Source: Kitasatospora papulosa (GTDB lineage: Bacteria > Actinomycetota > Actinomycetes > Streptomycetales > Streptomycetaceae). Taken from it: DNA of 64,000 nt. The stretch is taken from positions 62,001 through 126,000 of the forward strand of contig NZ_JNYQ01000016.1 in NCBI RefSeq assembly GCF_000717245.1. The letters run 5' to 3'. A program made the translations under genes and the position numbers. The notes below the pieces were generated by a model, which worked only from the letters and a program-made list of their open reading frames with translations, was not told the DNA's origin and did no database searches. Of this stretch, positions 1 through 9,379 are shown piece after piece; the stretch's first letter is position 1; every line of letters starts with the position of its first letter.

Positions 1-156
1 CTTGTACACATGATCGACCACCACGCACCTCAGATGAGCACCGGAACCGTACGTCTTTCCCAGCGCGGCGTCGCCGTGGGCATGACCCTGGGCGTTCTGG
101 CGGGCGCAGGCTGGACCGTGTCCATGGTCGTCACGCTGGCGTCCTGGATGCTCTGA
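1..156 (+). CDS. small hydrophobic protein, possibly 5'-truncated
   Basis: An open frame enters from the left edge and stops at TGA 154-156. Internal ATGs at 10 and 34 could be starts, so it is either the tail of a longer gene or a complete protein of about 40-48 aa. The C-terminal ~25 residues (from VAVGMTLGVLAGAGWTVSM onward) form one hydrophobic, probably membrane-spanning segment; the N-terminal part is polar with two histidines. I recognise no family. It converges on the minus-strand gene ending at 180, 23 bases away. Confidence 0.45.
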   Translation, partial: LVHMIDHHAPQMSTGTVRLSQRGVAVGMTLGVLAGAGWTVSMVVTLASWML

Positions 157-179
157 CCGCAGCACCGTCCCGTCCGGGC

Positions 180-1370
180 TCAGCGCGACGCAGCGACCCG
201 GAAGCGCAGTCCCGCGGCCTGCAGGCGTTCCAGCAGCGCGTCGCCCATCGCCACGGCCGTCGTGACCTGACCCGACGTCGCCGGCAGGTCGTCGAGGGCG
301 AGCGCCAGACTCGCCTCGGCCAGCATCTTCGCCGTCTCGCCGTAGCCGGGGTCGCCGCCCGAGACCTCCGTGTACACCCGGCGGCCGCCGCCCTCCCCGA
401 CGAAGCGGACCGTGAACCAGCTGCGCCGCCTGCGCTGTTCGTCGGGGCCCGTGCCCGGTTCGACCCGGGCGGAGAGCCATTTCCGCGCTGCCGGGATCTG
501 GGCCGCGCCCACCAGCAGGCCGATCGCCGCCGTGCCGCCGATCGCCATGGGCAGGTGCTTGACCGAGGCGAAGTGCCGGTAGCGGAAGTCGGGGCCGTAG
601 CGCTCCAGCCCCCGGGCCGACCGCTCCACCACACGGGGGTCCAGGGTCGGCAGCGGAAGCGCCCAGGTGCCGGTCTCCGGGCTGAAGTGCGGAGCACCCT
701 GCGGGGCGCGCGCCCGGCGTCCGACGAGCCGCGGTTCGTGCAGACGTCGCTCCTGTGCGGCCCGGAGCATCTGCGGGCCGCGGCCCATCGCCGTGAGCGC
801 CGAGGCGAACGTGCCCCCGGAGAAGACCGCGTCGGTGCGGACGTAGCCGTCGACCGTCAGCGGCACCCCCTCGGGGAGCTGCCGCACGGTGAAGTATGCG
901 CCGAGGTCGTGCGGGACGGAGTCGAACCCGCAGGCGTGCACGAGCCGGGCACCCGTCTCGCGGGCCCGGCCGTCGTGTTGCAGATACATCCGGTCGACGA
1001 ACTCCGCCTCCCCGGTGAGGTCGGTGTAGTCGGTCCCCGCCTCCGCGCAGGCGGCCACGAGGGCCTCGCCGTACCAGACGTACGGTCCGACGGTCGACGC
1101 CACCACGTGCGCGGACTCGGCGAGTTCGCGCAGGGAGGCGGGGTCGTCCGCGTCCGCCCGCACCAGGGGCAGGTCCGCGCAGCGCGGGTGCGTCGCGGCG
1201 AGGCGGTCACGCAGCCGCTCCAGCTTGCCGAGGCTGCGGCCCGCCAGTGCCCAGCGGCAGCCGTCCGGCGCGTGCGCGGCCAGGTAGGCGGCGGTGAGTT
1301 CCCCCACGAAGCCGGTGGCCCCGAAAAGGATGACGTCGTAAGGGCGTTCCGCCCCGTTCTGCCTGTTCAT
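180..1370 (-). CDS. saccharopine dehydrogenase-like / trans-acting enoyl reductase family protein
   Basis: This 396-aa protein starts at ATG 1370. The N-terminus has a Rossmann NAD(P)-binding fold (ILFGATGFVGELTAAYL, about residues 14-30), then an ALAGRS motif typical of the saccharopine-dehydrogenase-like family that includes mycobacterial trans-acting enoyl reductases such as Rv2953. Family members are NAD(P)-dependent reductases, and most actinobacterial ones have no known substrate. The gene is divergent from the beta-oxidation operon across a 205-bp intergenic region. That fits lipid metabolism, but the substrate cannot be read from sequence. A lysine-pathway saccharopine dehydrogenase is less likely given this context. 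Confidence 0.8.
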   Translation of the reverse strand: MNRQNGAERPYDVILFGATGFVGELTAAYLAAHAPDGCRWALAGRSLGKLERLRDRLAATHPRCADLPLVRADADDPASLRELAESAHVVASTVGPYVWYGEALVAACAEAGTDYTDLTGEAEFVDRMYLQHDGRARETGARLVHACGFDSVPHDLGAYFTVRQLPEGVPLTVDGYVRTDAVFSGGTFASALTAMGRGPQMLRAAQERRLHEPRLVGRRARAPQGAPHFSPETGTWALPLPTLDPRVVERSARGLERYGPDFRYRHFASVKHLPMAIGGTAAIGLLVGAAQIPAARKWLSARVEPGTGPDEQRRRRSWFTVRFVGEGGGRRVYTEVSGGDPGYGETAKMLAEASLALALDDLPATSGQVTTAVAMGDALLERLQAAGLRFRVAASR

Positions 1371-1482
1371 GACTGCCTCCGCAGGGGCCGGCGCCGATGT
1401 AGCAGGCAGAGGGTAGCCGAGGCGTTCGGGGTGCCGCGCGGCCGGGCGGGCTTCGGTGAGAGAGGATCCGAGGGAAAGTACT

Positions 1483-1534
1483 AAGCGCTTGCTCGGCCAA
1501 AAGGGTTGTGCGGAGCGCGGTCGGTTCTTAGCAT
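1483..1534 (+). promoter_or_regulatory. candidate promoter and palindrome of the beta-oxidation operon
   Basis: In the divergent gap, TTGTGC (1506-1511) and TAGCAT (1529-1534) are separated by 17 bp, a good match to a vegetative Streptomyces promoter. It would start transcription near 1541, about 35 bases before the racemase ATG. The 8-bp palindrome AAGCGCTT (1483-1490) lies just upstream of the -35 hexamer, where a regulator could bind. Assignment is by inspection only. Confidence 0.5.
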
Positions 1535-1575
1535 CATCGATGTTACATCAGTTGTGTCATACCGCTGGGGGCTTG

Positions 1576-2727
1576 ATGGCAACGACAGGACAGGGGCCGC
1601 GGGGCCCGCTGGCCGGGGTGCGCGTCGTCGAACTGGCGGGCATCGGCCCGGGGCCGTTCGCGGCGATGCTCCTCGCCGACCTCGGCGCCGACGTGGTGCG
1701 CGTCGACCGGCCCGGCGGCTCGGTGATCGGCATCGAACCCGCCTTCGACCTCACCAACCGCAACAAACGGTCGGTCCTCGTCGATCTGAAGGCCGAGGGC
1801 GGAGCGGACCGGGTCCTCGACCTCGTCGAGCGCGCCGACGTCCTGATCGAGGGCTACCGCCCAGGTGTCGCCGAGCGCCTGGGCGTGGGGCCGGACGCCT
1901 GCCTGGAACGCAATCCGCGGCTCGTCTACGGGCGGATGACCGGCTGGGGCCAGCACGGTCCGCTCGCCGACCGCGCGGGCCACGACATCGGCTACATCGC
2001 CCTGACCGGCACCCTGTCCATGATCGGCAGATCGGGCGAACCGCCCACGGTGCCCGCCAACCTCGTCGGCGACTACGCCGGCGGATCGCTCTACCTGGTC
2101 GTCGGCGTGCTGGCGGCCCTTCAGCACGCCCGTACGCCGGACGGGGCCGGGCAGGTCGTCGACGCGGCCATCGTCGACGGCGCCGCCCACCTCGCCACGA
2201 TGATCCACGGCATGCTGGCGGCGGGCAGCTGGCAGGACCGGCGCGGCTCCAACCTCCTCGACGGAAGCTGCCCCTTCTACGGCGCCTACGAGACCTCCGA
2301 CGGCCTGTACATGGCGGTCGGTCCCCTGGAGCCGCGCTTCTACGAGGAGTTCGCCGAGCTCCTCGGGCTCGGGGACGAGGCCCCCGACCGCAACGACTTC
2401 GGACGCTGGGAGGAACTGCGCGCCCTCGTCGCCGACCGGTTCCGCGCCCGCCCGCGCGCGGAGTGGACCGAGGTCTTCGAGGGGACGGACGCCTGCGTGG
2501 CCCCCGTCCTCTCCCTTCGTGAGGCACCCCGACACCCCCACCTCTCCGCCCGCTCCACCTTCGTGGAGCACGGCGGACTCACCCAGCCCGCCCCCGCGCC
2601 CCGTTTCTCCGCGACGCCCACCTCCGTCCGCAGCGGACCCGCGCTGCCCGGGGCGGACACCGAGGCCGTCGCCGCGGACTGGGACCTGCCGGGCCTGCCG
2701 ACCACCGGGAAGGAAACGACCGGCTGA
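1576..2727 (+). CDS. alpha-methylacyl-CoA racemase-like CoA transferase (CaiB/BaiF family)
   Basis: The protein is 383 aa from ATG 1576. The open frame extends upstream to 1456, but LAGVRVVELAG close after this ATG is the normal family N-terminus. The catalytic pair of alpha-methylacyl-CoA racemases is present: His136 in AGHDIGYIALTG and Asp166 in NLVGDYAGGS, matching His126/Asp156 of the Mycobacterium tuberculosis enzyme Mcr. This favours a racemase that interconverts 2R- and 2S-methylacyl-CoA over a class III CoA transferase. It is the first gene of a five-gene operon; its TGA overlaps the next ATG by one base (TGATG). It would allow 2-methyl-branched acyl-CoAs to enter beta-oxidation. Confidence 0.88.
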   Translation: MATTGQGPRGPLAGVRVVELAGIGPGPFAAMLLADLGADVVRVDRPGGSVIGIEPAFDLTNRNKRSVLVDLKAEGGADRVLDLVERADVLIEGYRPGVAERLGVGPDACLERNPRLVYGRMTGWGQHGPLADRAGHDIGYIALTGTLSMIGRSGEPPTVPANLVGDYAGGSLYLVVGVLAALQHARTPDGAGQVVDAAIVDGAAHLATMIHGMLAAGSWQDRRGSNLLDGSCPFYGAYETSDGLYMAVGPLEPRFYEEFAELLGLGDEAPDRNDFGRWEELRALVADRFRARPRAEWTEVFEGTDACVAPVLSLREAPRHPHLSARSTFVEHGGLTQPAPAPRFSATPTSVRSGPALPGADTEAVAADWDLPGLPTTGKETTG

Positions 2728-3761
2728 TGGAACTCTCCCTGCCGCTGAACTACGCGGGCGACCCGCGCGCCGCCTGTGACCAGGTCGCCGCACTCGAGTC
2801 CGCCGGCCTCGACGCCGTGTGGGTCGCCGAGGCGTACGGCTTCGACTCACCCACCCTCATGGGCTACCTCGCCGCCCGCACCGAGCGCATGAAGATCGGC
2901 GCGGCGATCCTCAACGTCTACTCCCGGACCCCGGCCCTCATCGCCCAGACCGGTGCGGGGCTCGACGCGGTCTCCGGTGGCCGCGCGCTGCTCGGGCTCG
3001 GTGCCTCGGGCCCGCAGGTGGTGGAGGGCTGGCACGGCAAGCCCTACGACAGGCCGCTCGGCCGGACCCGCGAGACCGTCGAGCTCTGCCGGCGCATCTG
3101 GCGCCGCGAGGTCATCGACCACCACGGCATCACCGACATGCCCCTGCCGAAGGAGAAGGGCGGCAAGCTCGGCAAGCCGCTGAAGATCCTCACCCGGCCG
3201 GTACGCGACACCATCCCGCTCCACGTCGCCTCGCTCGGCCCCGCGAACGTCCGGATGACCGCCGAGATCGCCGACGGCTGGCTGCCCACCCTCTACATCC
3301 CGGAGAAGGCCCGGCAGGTGTGGGGCGCGGCCCTGGCCGAGGGCGCCGCGAAGCGGGACCCGGAGCTCGGCCCCCTGCAGACCGTCGCGGGCGGCCTGCT
3401 GGCCATCGGCGACGACGCGGCCGCCGTCCGCGACATGGCCCGCCCGCAGATCGCGCTGTACGTCGGCGGCATGGGCGCGCGCGGCAAGAACTTCTACAAC
3501 GACCTCGCCGTCGCCTACGGCTACGAGAAGGAGGCCGCCACCATCCAGGACCTCTACCTCTCCGGGAAGAAGCGGGAGGCGGAGGCGGCCGTCCCGGACG
3601 AGTTCTGCGAGCTCATGACGCTCTGCGGCCCCGAGGGCTACGTACGCGACCGCATCGAGGCCTTCCGCGAGGCCGGGGTCACCATGCTCAACGTCACGCC
3701 CGTCGGCCCCGAGCCGGCCAGGCTGATCTCCACCGTCAAGAACTGGCTCCAGGGGGCTTGA
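2727..3761 (+). CDS. LLM-class (luciferase-like) F420-dependent oxidoreductase
   Basis: This 344-aa protein has the bacterial luciferase-like TIM-barrel pattern: an early AGLDAVWVAEAYG strand-loop, RTERMKIGAAILNVYSRTP, and a GLGASGPQVVEGWHG segment typical of F420-using actinobacterial members. The start is fixed by the one-base overlap with the upstream stop. Sitting between a racemase and an acyl-CoA dehydrogenase, it probably acts on a CoA ester or a derived alcohol or aldehyde. The exact reaction is unknown, and F420 rather than FMN is inferred from the family. The stop is one base before the next GTG start. Confidence 0.85.
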   Translation: MELSLPLNYAGDPRAACDQVAALESAGLDAVWVAEAYGFDSPTLMGYLAARTERMKIGAAILNVYSRTPALIAQTGAGLDAVSGGRALLGLGASGPQVVEGWHGKPYDRPLGRTRETVELCRRIWRREVIDHHGITDMPLPKEKGGKLGKPLKILTRPVRDTIPLHVASLGPANVRMTAEIADGWLPTLYIPEKARQVWGAALAEGAAKRDPELGPLQTVAGGLLAIGDDAAAVRDMARPQIALYVGGMGARGKNFYNDLAVAYGYEKEAATIQDLYLSGKKREAEAAVPDEFCELMTLCGPEGYVRDRIEAFREAGVTMLNVTPVGPEPARLISTVKNWLQGA

Positions 3762-3762
3762 A

Positions 3763-4905
3763 GTGCAGCGGCAGATCTTCACCGAAGAGCACGACGCGTT
3801 CCGCGAGACGGTCCGCACCTTCCTGGCCAAGGAGGTCCTTCCGCACTACGAGCAGTGGGAGAAGGACGGCATCGTCTCACGTGAGGCCTGGCGCGCGGCC
3901 GGCCGGCAGGGGCTGCTCGGCCTCGCCGTCCCCGAGGAGTACGGCGGGGGAGGCAACACGGACTTCCGTTACAGCGCCGTGCTCGCCGAGGAGTTCACCC
4001 GGGCCGGGGTGTCCGGGCTGGCCCTCGGCCTGCACAACGACATCATCGGCCCCTACCTCACCGGACTCGGCACCGAGGAGCAGAAGCGCCGCTGGCTGCC
4101 CGGCTTCTGCAGCGGCGAGACGATCACCGCCATCGCCATGACGGAACCCGGCGCGGGCTCCGACCTCCAGGGCATCCGTACCGCCGCGGAGGACAAGGGC
4201 GACCACTGGCTCCTCAACGGCTCCAAGACCTTCATCTCCAACGGCATCCTCGCCGACCTCGTGATCGTCGTCGCGAAGACCTCACCGGAGGGCGGTGCCA
4301 AGGGCCTGTCGCTGCTCGTCGTCGAGCGGGGCGCCGAAGGGTTCGAACGGGGCCGGAACCTCGACAAGATCGGGCAGAAGTCCCAGGACACCGCCGAGCT
4401 GTTCTTCGACGACGTACGCGTCCCCAAGGAGAACCTCCTCGGCGAGCTCGACGGCGCCTTCGTCCACCTGATGACCAACCTGGCCCAGGAACGCATGGGC
4501 ATAGCGGTCGCCGGGATCGCCGCCGCCGAACACCTCCTGGAGATCACCACCCGGTACGTCAAGGAGCGCGAGGCCTTCGGGCGCCCGCTCTCCAAGCTCC
4601 AGCACATCCGCTTCGAGATCGCCGAGATGGCCACCGAGTGCGCCGTCACCCGGACCTTCCTCGACCGGTGCATCGTCGACCACTCCGAGGGGACCCTCGA
4701 CGCCGTCCACGCCTCGATGGCGAAGTGGTGGGCCACCGAGCTGCAGAAGCGGGTCGCCGACCGCTGCCTGCAACTCCACGGCGGATACGGCTACATGACG
4801 GAGTACCGCGTCGCCAAGGCCTTCACCGACGGCCGTATCCAGACCATCTACGGCGGGACGACCGAGATCATGAAGGAGATCATCGGCCGCTCGCTGCTCG
4901 CCTGA
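3763..4905 (+). CDS. acyl-CoA dehydrogenase (long-chain/isovaleryl-type active site)
   Basis: The protein is 380 aa from GTG 3763, one base after the upstream stop. N-terminal helical, middle beta and C-terminal helical domains are all present: AMTEPGAGSDLQG near residue 126 and the FAD-site signature QLHGGYGYMTEY. The C-terminal loop reads IYGGTTEIMKE, so the MCAD-type catalytic Glu position is Gly. Glu243 in LAQERMGIA instead aligns with the helix-G catalytic base of long-chain and isovaleryl-CoA dehydrogenases. Its role is FAD-dependent alpha,beta-desaturation of an acyl-CoA, probably long-chain or branched. Confidence 0.92.
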   Translation: MQRQIFTEEHDAFRETVRTFLAKEVLPHYEQWEKDGIVSREAWRAAGRQGLLGLAVPEEYGGGGNTDFRYSAVLAEEFTRAGVSGLALGLHNDIIGPYLTGLGTEEQKRRWLPGFCSGETITAIAMTEPGAGSDLQGIRTAAEDKGDHWLLNGSKTFISNGILADLVIVVAKTSPEGGAKGLSLLVVERGAEGFERGRNLDKIGQKSQDTAELFFDDVRVPKENLLGELDGAFVHLMTNLAQERMGIAVAGIAAAEHLLEITTRYVKEREAFGRPLSKLQHIRFEIAEMATECAVTRTFLDRCIVDHSEGTLDAVHASMAKWWATELQKRVADRCLQLHGGYGYMTEYRVAKAFTDGRIQTIYGGTTEIMKEIIGRSLLA

Positions 4906-4941
4906 ACCCCCGCCCAGCAACGACCCCGAAAGGCAGCTGCC

Positions 4942-6156
<1,215 letters not shown>

Positions 6157-6194
6157 CCGTCCCGTCCCCGGACCTCTCACGGAGAAGACAAGCA

Positions 6195-8366
6195 ATGACC
6201 GAGAGCACGACCATTCGCTGGGAACAGGACGAGACCGGCGTCGTCACCCTCGTACTCGACGACCCCAACCAGTCCGCCAACACGATGAACCAGGGCTTCA
6301 AGGACTCCATCGCGGCTGTCGCCGCGCGTGCCGAGGCCGAGAAGGACTCCATCCGGGGCATCATCTACACCTCCGCGAAGAAGACCTTCTTCGCGGGCGG
6401 CGACCTCAAGGACATGATCAGGATCGGTCCCGAGAACGCCCAGGCCGCGTTCGACGCCGGAACCGCGATCAAGAAGTCGCTGCGCACCATCGAGACGCTC
6501 GGCAAGCCGGTCGTCGCCGCCATCAACGGCGCGGCGCTCGGCGGCGGTTACGAGATCGCGCTGGCCGCCCACCACCGCGTCGCCCTGGACGCCCCCGGCA
6601 CCCGTATCGGCCTGCCCGAGGTCACCCTCGGCCTGCTCCCCGCAGGCGGCGGGGTCACGCGTACCGTGCGGCTGATGGGCATCACGGACGCCCTGCTCAA
6701 GGTCCTCCTCCAGGGCACCCAGTACACCCCGCGGCGGGCGCTGGAGAACGGCCTGGTCCACGAGGTCGCGGCCACCCGGGAGGAGATGCTCGAAAAGGCA
6801 CGCGCCTTCATCGACGCCCATCCCGAGTCGCAGCAGCCCTGGGACGTCAAGGGCTACCGGATCCCCGGCGGCACCCCGTCGAACCCGAAGTTCGCGGCCA
6901 ACCTGCCCGCCTTCCCGGCCAACCTCAAGAAGCAGATCGCCGGCGCGCCCATGCCCGCGCCCCGCAACATCATGGCCGCGGCGGTCGAGGGGTCGCAGGT
7001 CGACTTCGAGACCGCGCAGACCATCGAGGCGCGCTACTTCACCGAGCTGGTCACCGGCCAGGTCGCCAAGAACATGATCCAGGCGTTCTTCTTCGACCTC
7101 CAGGCGGTCAACTCCGGTGCCAGCAGGCCGGCGGGCGTCGAGGAGCGCCAGGTCCGCAAGGTGGCCGTGCTCGGCGCCGGGATGATGGGCGCCGGCATCG
7201 CCTACTCCTGCGCCCGCGCCGGCATCGACGTCGTCCTCAAGGACGTCTCCACCGAGGCGGCCGCCAAGGGCAAGGCCTACAGCGAGAAGCTCCTCGCCAA
7301 GGCGCTCTCCCGGGGCCGCACGACGGAGGCGAAGCGGGACGAGCTGCTGGCCCGGATCACCCCGACCGGGGACCCGGCCGACCTCGCGGGCTGCGACGCC
7401 GTGATCGAGGCGGTCTTCGAGGACACCGCGCTCAAGCACAAGGTGTTCCAGGAGATCCAGGACATCGTCGAGCCCGACGCGCTGCTGTGCTCCAACACCT
7501 CGACCCTGCCCATCACGGTGCTCGCCGAAGGCGTGAGCAGGCCGGCGGACTTCATCGGGCTGCACTTCTTCTCGCCCGTCGACAAGATGCCGCTCGTCGA
7601 GATCATCAAGGGCGAGAAGACCGGGGACGAGGCCCTGGCCCGTGCCTTCGACCTCGTACGCCGGATCAAGAAGACGCCGATCGTCGTCAACGACTCGCGC
7701 GGCTTCTTCACCTCACGCGTCATCGGCCACTTCATCAACGAGGGCGTCGCGATGGTCGGGGAGGGCGTCGAGCCCGCCTCGGTCGAACAGGCGGCGGCAC
7801 AGGCCGGCTACCCGGCGAAGGTCCTCTCCCTCATGGACGAGCTGACGCTGACCCTGCCCCGCAAGATCCGTGACGAGACCCGGCGCGCCGTCGAGGAGGC
7901 GGGCGGCAGCTGGGCCACGCATCCCGCGGACGCGGTCATCGACCGGATGGTCGACGAGTTCGGGCGGCCCGGGCGCAGCGGGGGAGCGGGCTTCTACGAG
8001 TACGGCGAGGACGGCGGCCGGGGCGCCCTCTGGCCGGGCCTGCGTGAGCACTTCACGAAGCCCGGCACCGAGCTCCCGTTCGAGGACATGAAGGAGCGGA
8101 TGCTCTTCTCCGAGGCGCTGGACAGCGTCCGCTGCCTGGAGGAGAACGTCCTGACGACCGTCGCCGACGCCAACATCGGCTCCATCATGGGCATCGGCTT
8201 CCCCGCCTGGACCGGTGGAGTGCTCCAGTACATCAACGGGTACGAGGGCGGCCTGCCCGGCTTCGTGGCGCGCGCCCAGCAGCTCGCCGAGCGCTACGGG
8301 GACCGCTTCCTGCCGTCCGCGTACCTGGTGGAGAAAGCCGGGAAGGGCGAGACCTTCCACGACTGA
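6195..8366 (+). CDS. fadB: FadB-type multifunctional protein (enoyl-CoA hydratase / 3-hydroxyacyl-CoA dehydrogenase)
   Basis: This 723-aa fusion has an N-terminal crotonase domain (about 1-250) with both catalytic glutamates, in GGGYEIALAAHH and GLPEVTLGLLPAGGG. A NAD-binding 3-hydroxyacyl-CoA dehydrogenase domain follows from about residue 320 (VAVLGAGMMGAGIAYSCA), with the SNTSTLPIT motif and catalytic His in GLHFFSPVDKMP. A duplicated C-terminal helical domain includes GIGFPAWTGG. ATG 6195 is preceded by GGAGAAG. It performs hydration and NAD-dependent oxidation in beta-oxidation. The length matches the FadB/FadJ alpha-subunit family. It is the last gene of the operon and converges on the MerR gene 21 bases away. 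Confidence 0.95.
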   Translation: MTESTTIRWEQDETGVVTLVLDDPNQSANTMNQGFKDSIAAVAARAEAEKDSIRGIIYTSAKKTFFAGGDLKDMIRIGPENAQAAFDAGTAIKKSLRTIETLGKPVVAAINGAALGGGYEIALAAHHRVALDAPGTRIGLPEVTLGLLPAGGGVTRTVRLMGITDALLKVLLQGTQYTPRRALENGLVHEVAATREEMLEKARAFIDAHPESQQPWDVKGYRIPGGTPSNPKFAANLPAFPANLKKQIAGAPMPAPRNIMAAAVEGSQVDFETAQTIEARYFTELVTGQVAKNMIQAFFFDLQAVNSGASRPAGVEERQVRKVAVLGAGMMGAGIAYSCARAGIDVVLKDVSTEAAAKGKAYSEKLLAKALSRGRTTEAKRDELLARITPTGDPADLAGCDAVIEAVFEDTALKHKVFQEIQDIVEPDALLCSNTSTLPITVLAEGVSRPADFIGLHFFSPVDKMPLVEIIKGEKTGDEALARAFDLVRRIKKTPIVVNDSRGFFTSRVIGHFINEGVAMVGEGVEPASVEQAAAQAGYPAKVLSLMDELTLTLPRKIRDETRRAVEEAGGSWATHPADAVIDRMVDEFGRPGRSGGAGFYEYGEDGGRGALWPGLREHFTKPGTELPFEDMKERMLFSEALDSVRCLEENVLTTVADANIGSIMGIGFPAWTGGVLQYINGYEGGLPGFVARAQQLAERYGDRFLPSAYLVEKAGKGETFHD

Positions 8367-8387
8367 CCTCGCCCCTGCGGGCCGTGC

Positions 8388-9128
8388 TCACCGCTCCTCG
8401 TCCGCGGTGAACGCGGCCCGCAGCTCCTCCTTCAGCGACCGCTGGAAGGCCGTCAGCAGCGCCTGGAGCACCATCGGCTGCATATGGGCCGAGAGCGACT
8501 TCATCGCCTTCACGTGCTCGGGGTCCGACTCCCGCTCCCGGTAGGGGGTCCACACCTCGTCCCGGAAGAGCCGGCTCAGCTCGTGGGCGGCCGAACGGGT
8601 GTGCTCCAGCAGGACGGTGCGGGCGGCCAGGATCGTCTCGTGCGCGATGGGCACCTCCAGGAGCTCCACCCCGAGCCGCAGCAGACCCGGGTCGACCAGG
8701 AAGGGCCCCCCGGGCCTCGACGGGCGCTCCAGCACGCCCATGGCCGCCAGCCGGTCCACGTCCTCACCGCTGAGCTCCCGGCCCGCCCGTCGCTCCAGTT
8801 CGGCACGCTCCATGTCCTCGGCCGAGTCCGGCGCCCAGGACGCCACCAGGGCGCGGTGGATCGCCAGGTCCTGCGCGCTCAGGTCGGGCGGCAGCTGCTG
8901 GAGGTAGCGCTCGATGGCCGCCAGTGTCATGCCCTGGTGCTGGAGTTCCTCGATCAGGGCCAGCCGGGAGAGGTGTACGTGTCCGTAGTGCCCGACGCGC
9001 CGGGGGCCGATCACCGGGGGCGGCAGCAGACCGCGCGTGCTGTAGAAGCGCACGGTGCGCACGGTGACTCCCGCGCGCGCCGCCAGTTCGTCGACGGTCA
9101 GCGTCGGCTCGTCCGTCCCGGTCGCCAT
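8388..9128 (-). CDS. MerR-family transcriptional regulator
   Basis: The protein is 246 aa from ATG 9128, which has a strong GGAGGAG site just upstream; the open frame extends further but the HTH begins right after this Met. Residues ~9-40 (LTVDELAARAGVTVRTVRFY) are a MerR winged HTH with the STRGLLPPP recognition pattern. The rest is an alpha-helical effector domain without the metal-binding cysteines of classical MerR. It is divergent from the acyl-CoA synthetase. The CAACAGT/ACTGTTG inverted repeat between the two genes is its probable operator, suggesting control by a fatty acid or acyl-CoA (inferred). Confidence 0.88.
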   Translation of the reverse strand: MATGTDEPTLTVDELAARAGVTVRTVRFYSTRGLLPPPVIGPRRVGHYGHVHLSRLALIEELQHQGMTLAAIERYLQQLPPDLSAQDLAIHRALVASWAPDSAEDMERAELERRAGRELSGEDVDRLAAMGVLERPSRPGGPFLVDPGLLRLGVELLEVPIAHETILAARTVLLEHTRSAAHELSRLFRDEVWTPYRERESDPEHVKAMKSLSAHMQPMVLQALLTAFQRSLKEELRAAFTADEER

Positions 9129-9269
9129 GTCCACTCCTCCTTGCCGGGGCACCGAGGTCGCCGGTGCCGTCGTTCCTGTGCCGTCGTTCGTGTGCGGTGG
9201 TGACGGGTGCCGTCGTGCGCGGCCCGTGACCGCGTCCGGACCTGTCCCCTTCCCTGCACCGATCCGGTG

Positions 9270-9297
9270 CAACAGTATTGCTGTCTCACCACTGTTG
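9270..9297. promoter_or_regulatory. inverted repeat, candidate MerR operator
   Basis: CAACAGT (9270-9276) and ACTGTTG (9291-9297) are perfect inverted arms separated by 14 bases, in the divergent region between the MerR gene and the acyl-CoA synthetase. A dyad spanning a promoter spacer is the usual MerR arrangement. The ACTGTTG half-site recurs at 12981-12987 ahead of the TetR gene. Confidence 0.5.
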
Positions 9298-9379
9298 TGA
9301 AAGTGTCCGGCAGCATCGAAGCGCAGTCCCACCCCCGGTACGGACCGCACCGGTCCGGCCCAACGGACAGGAGGCGGCC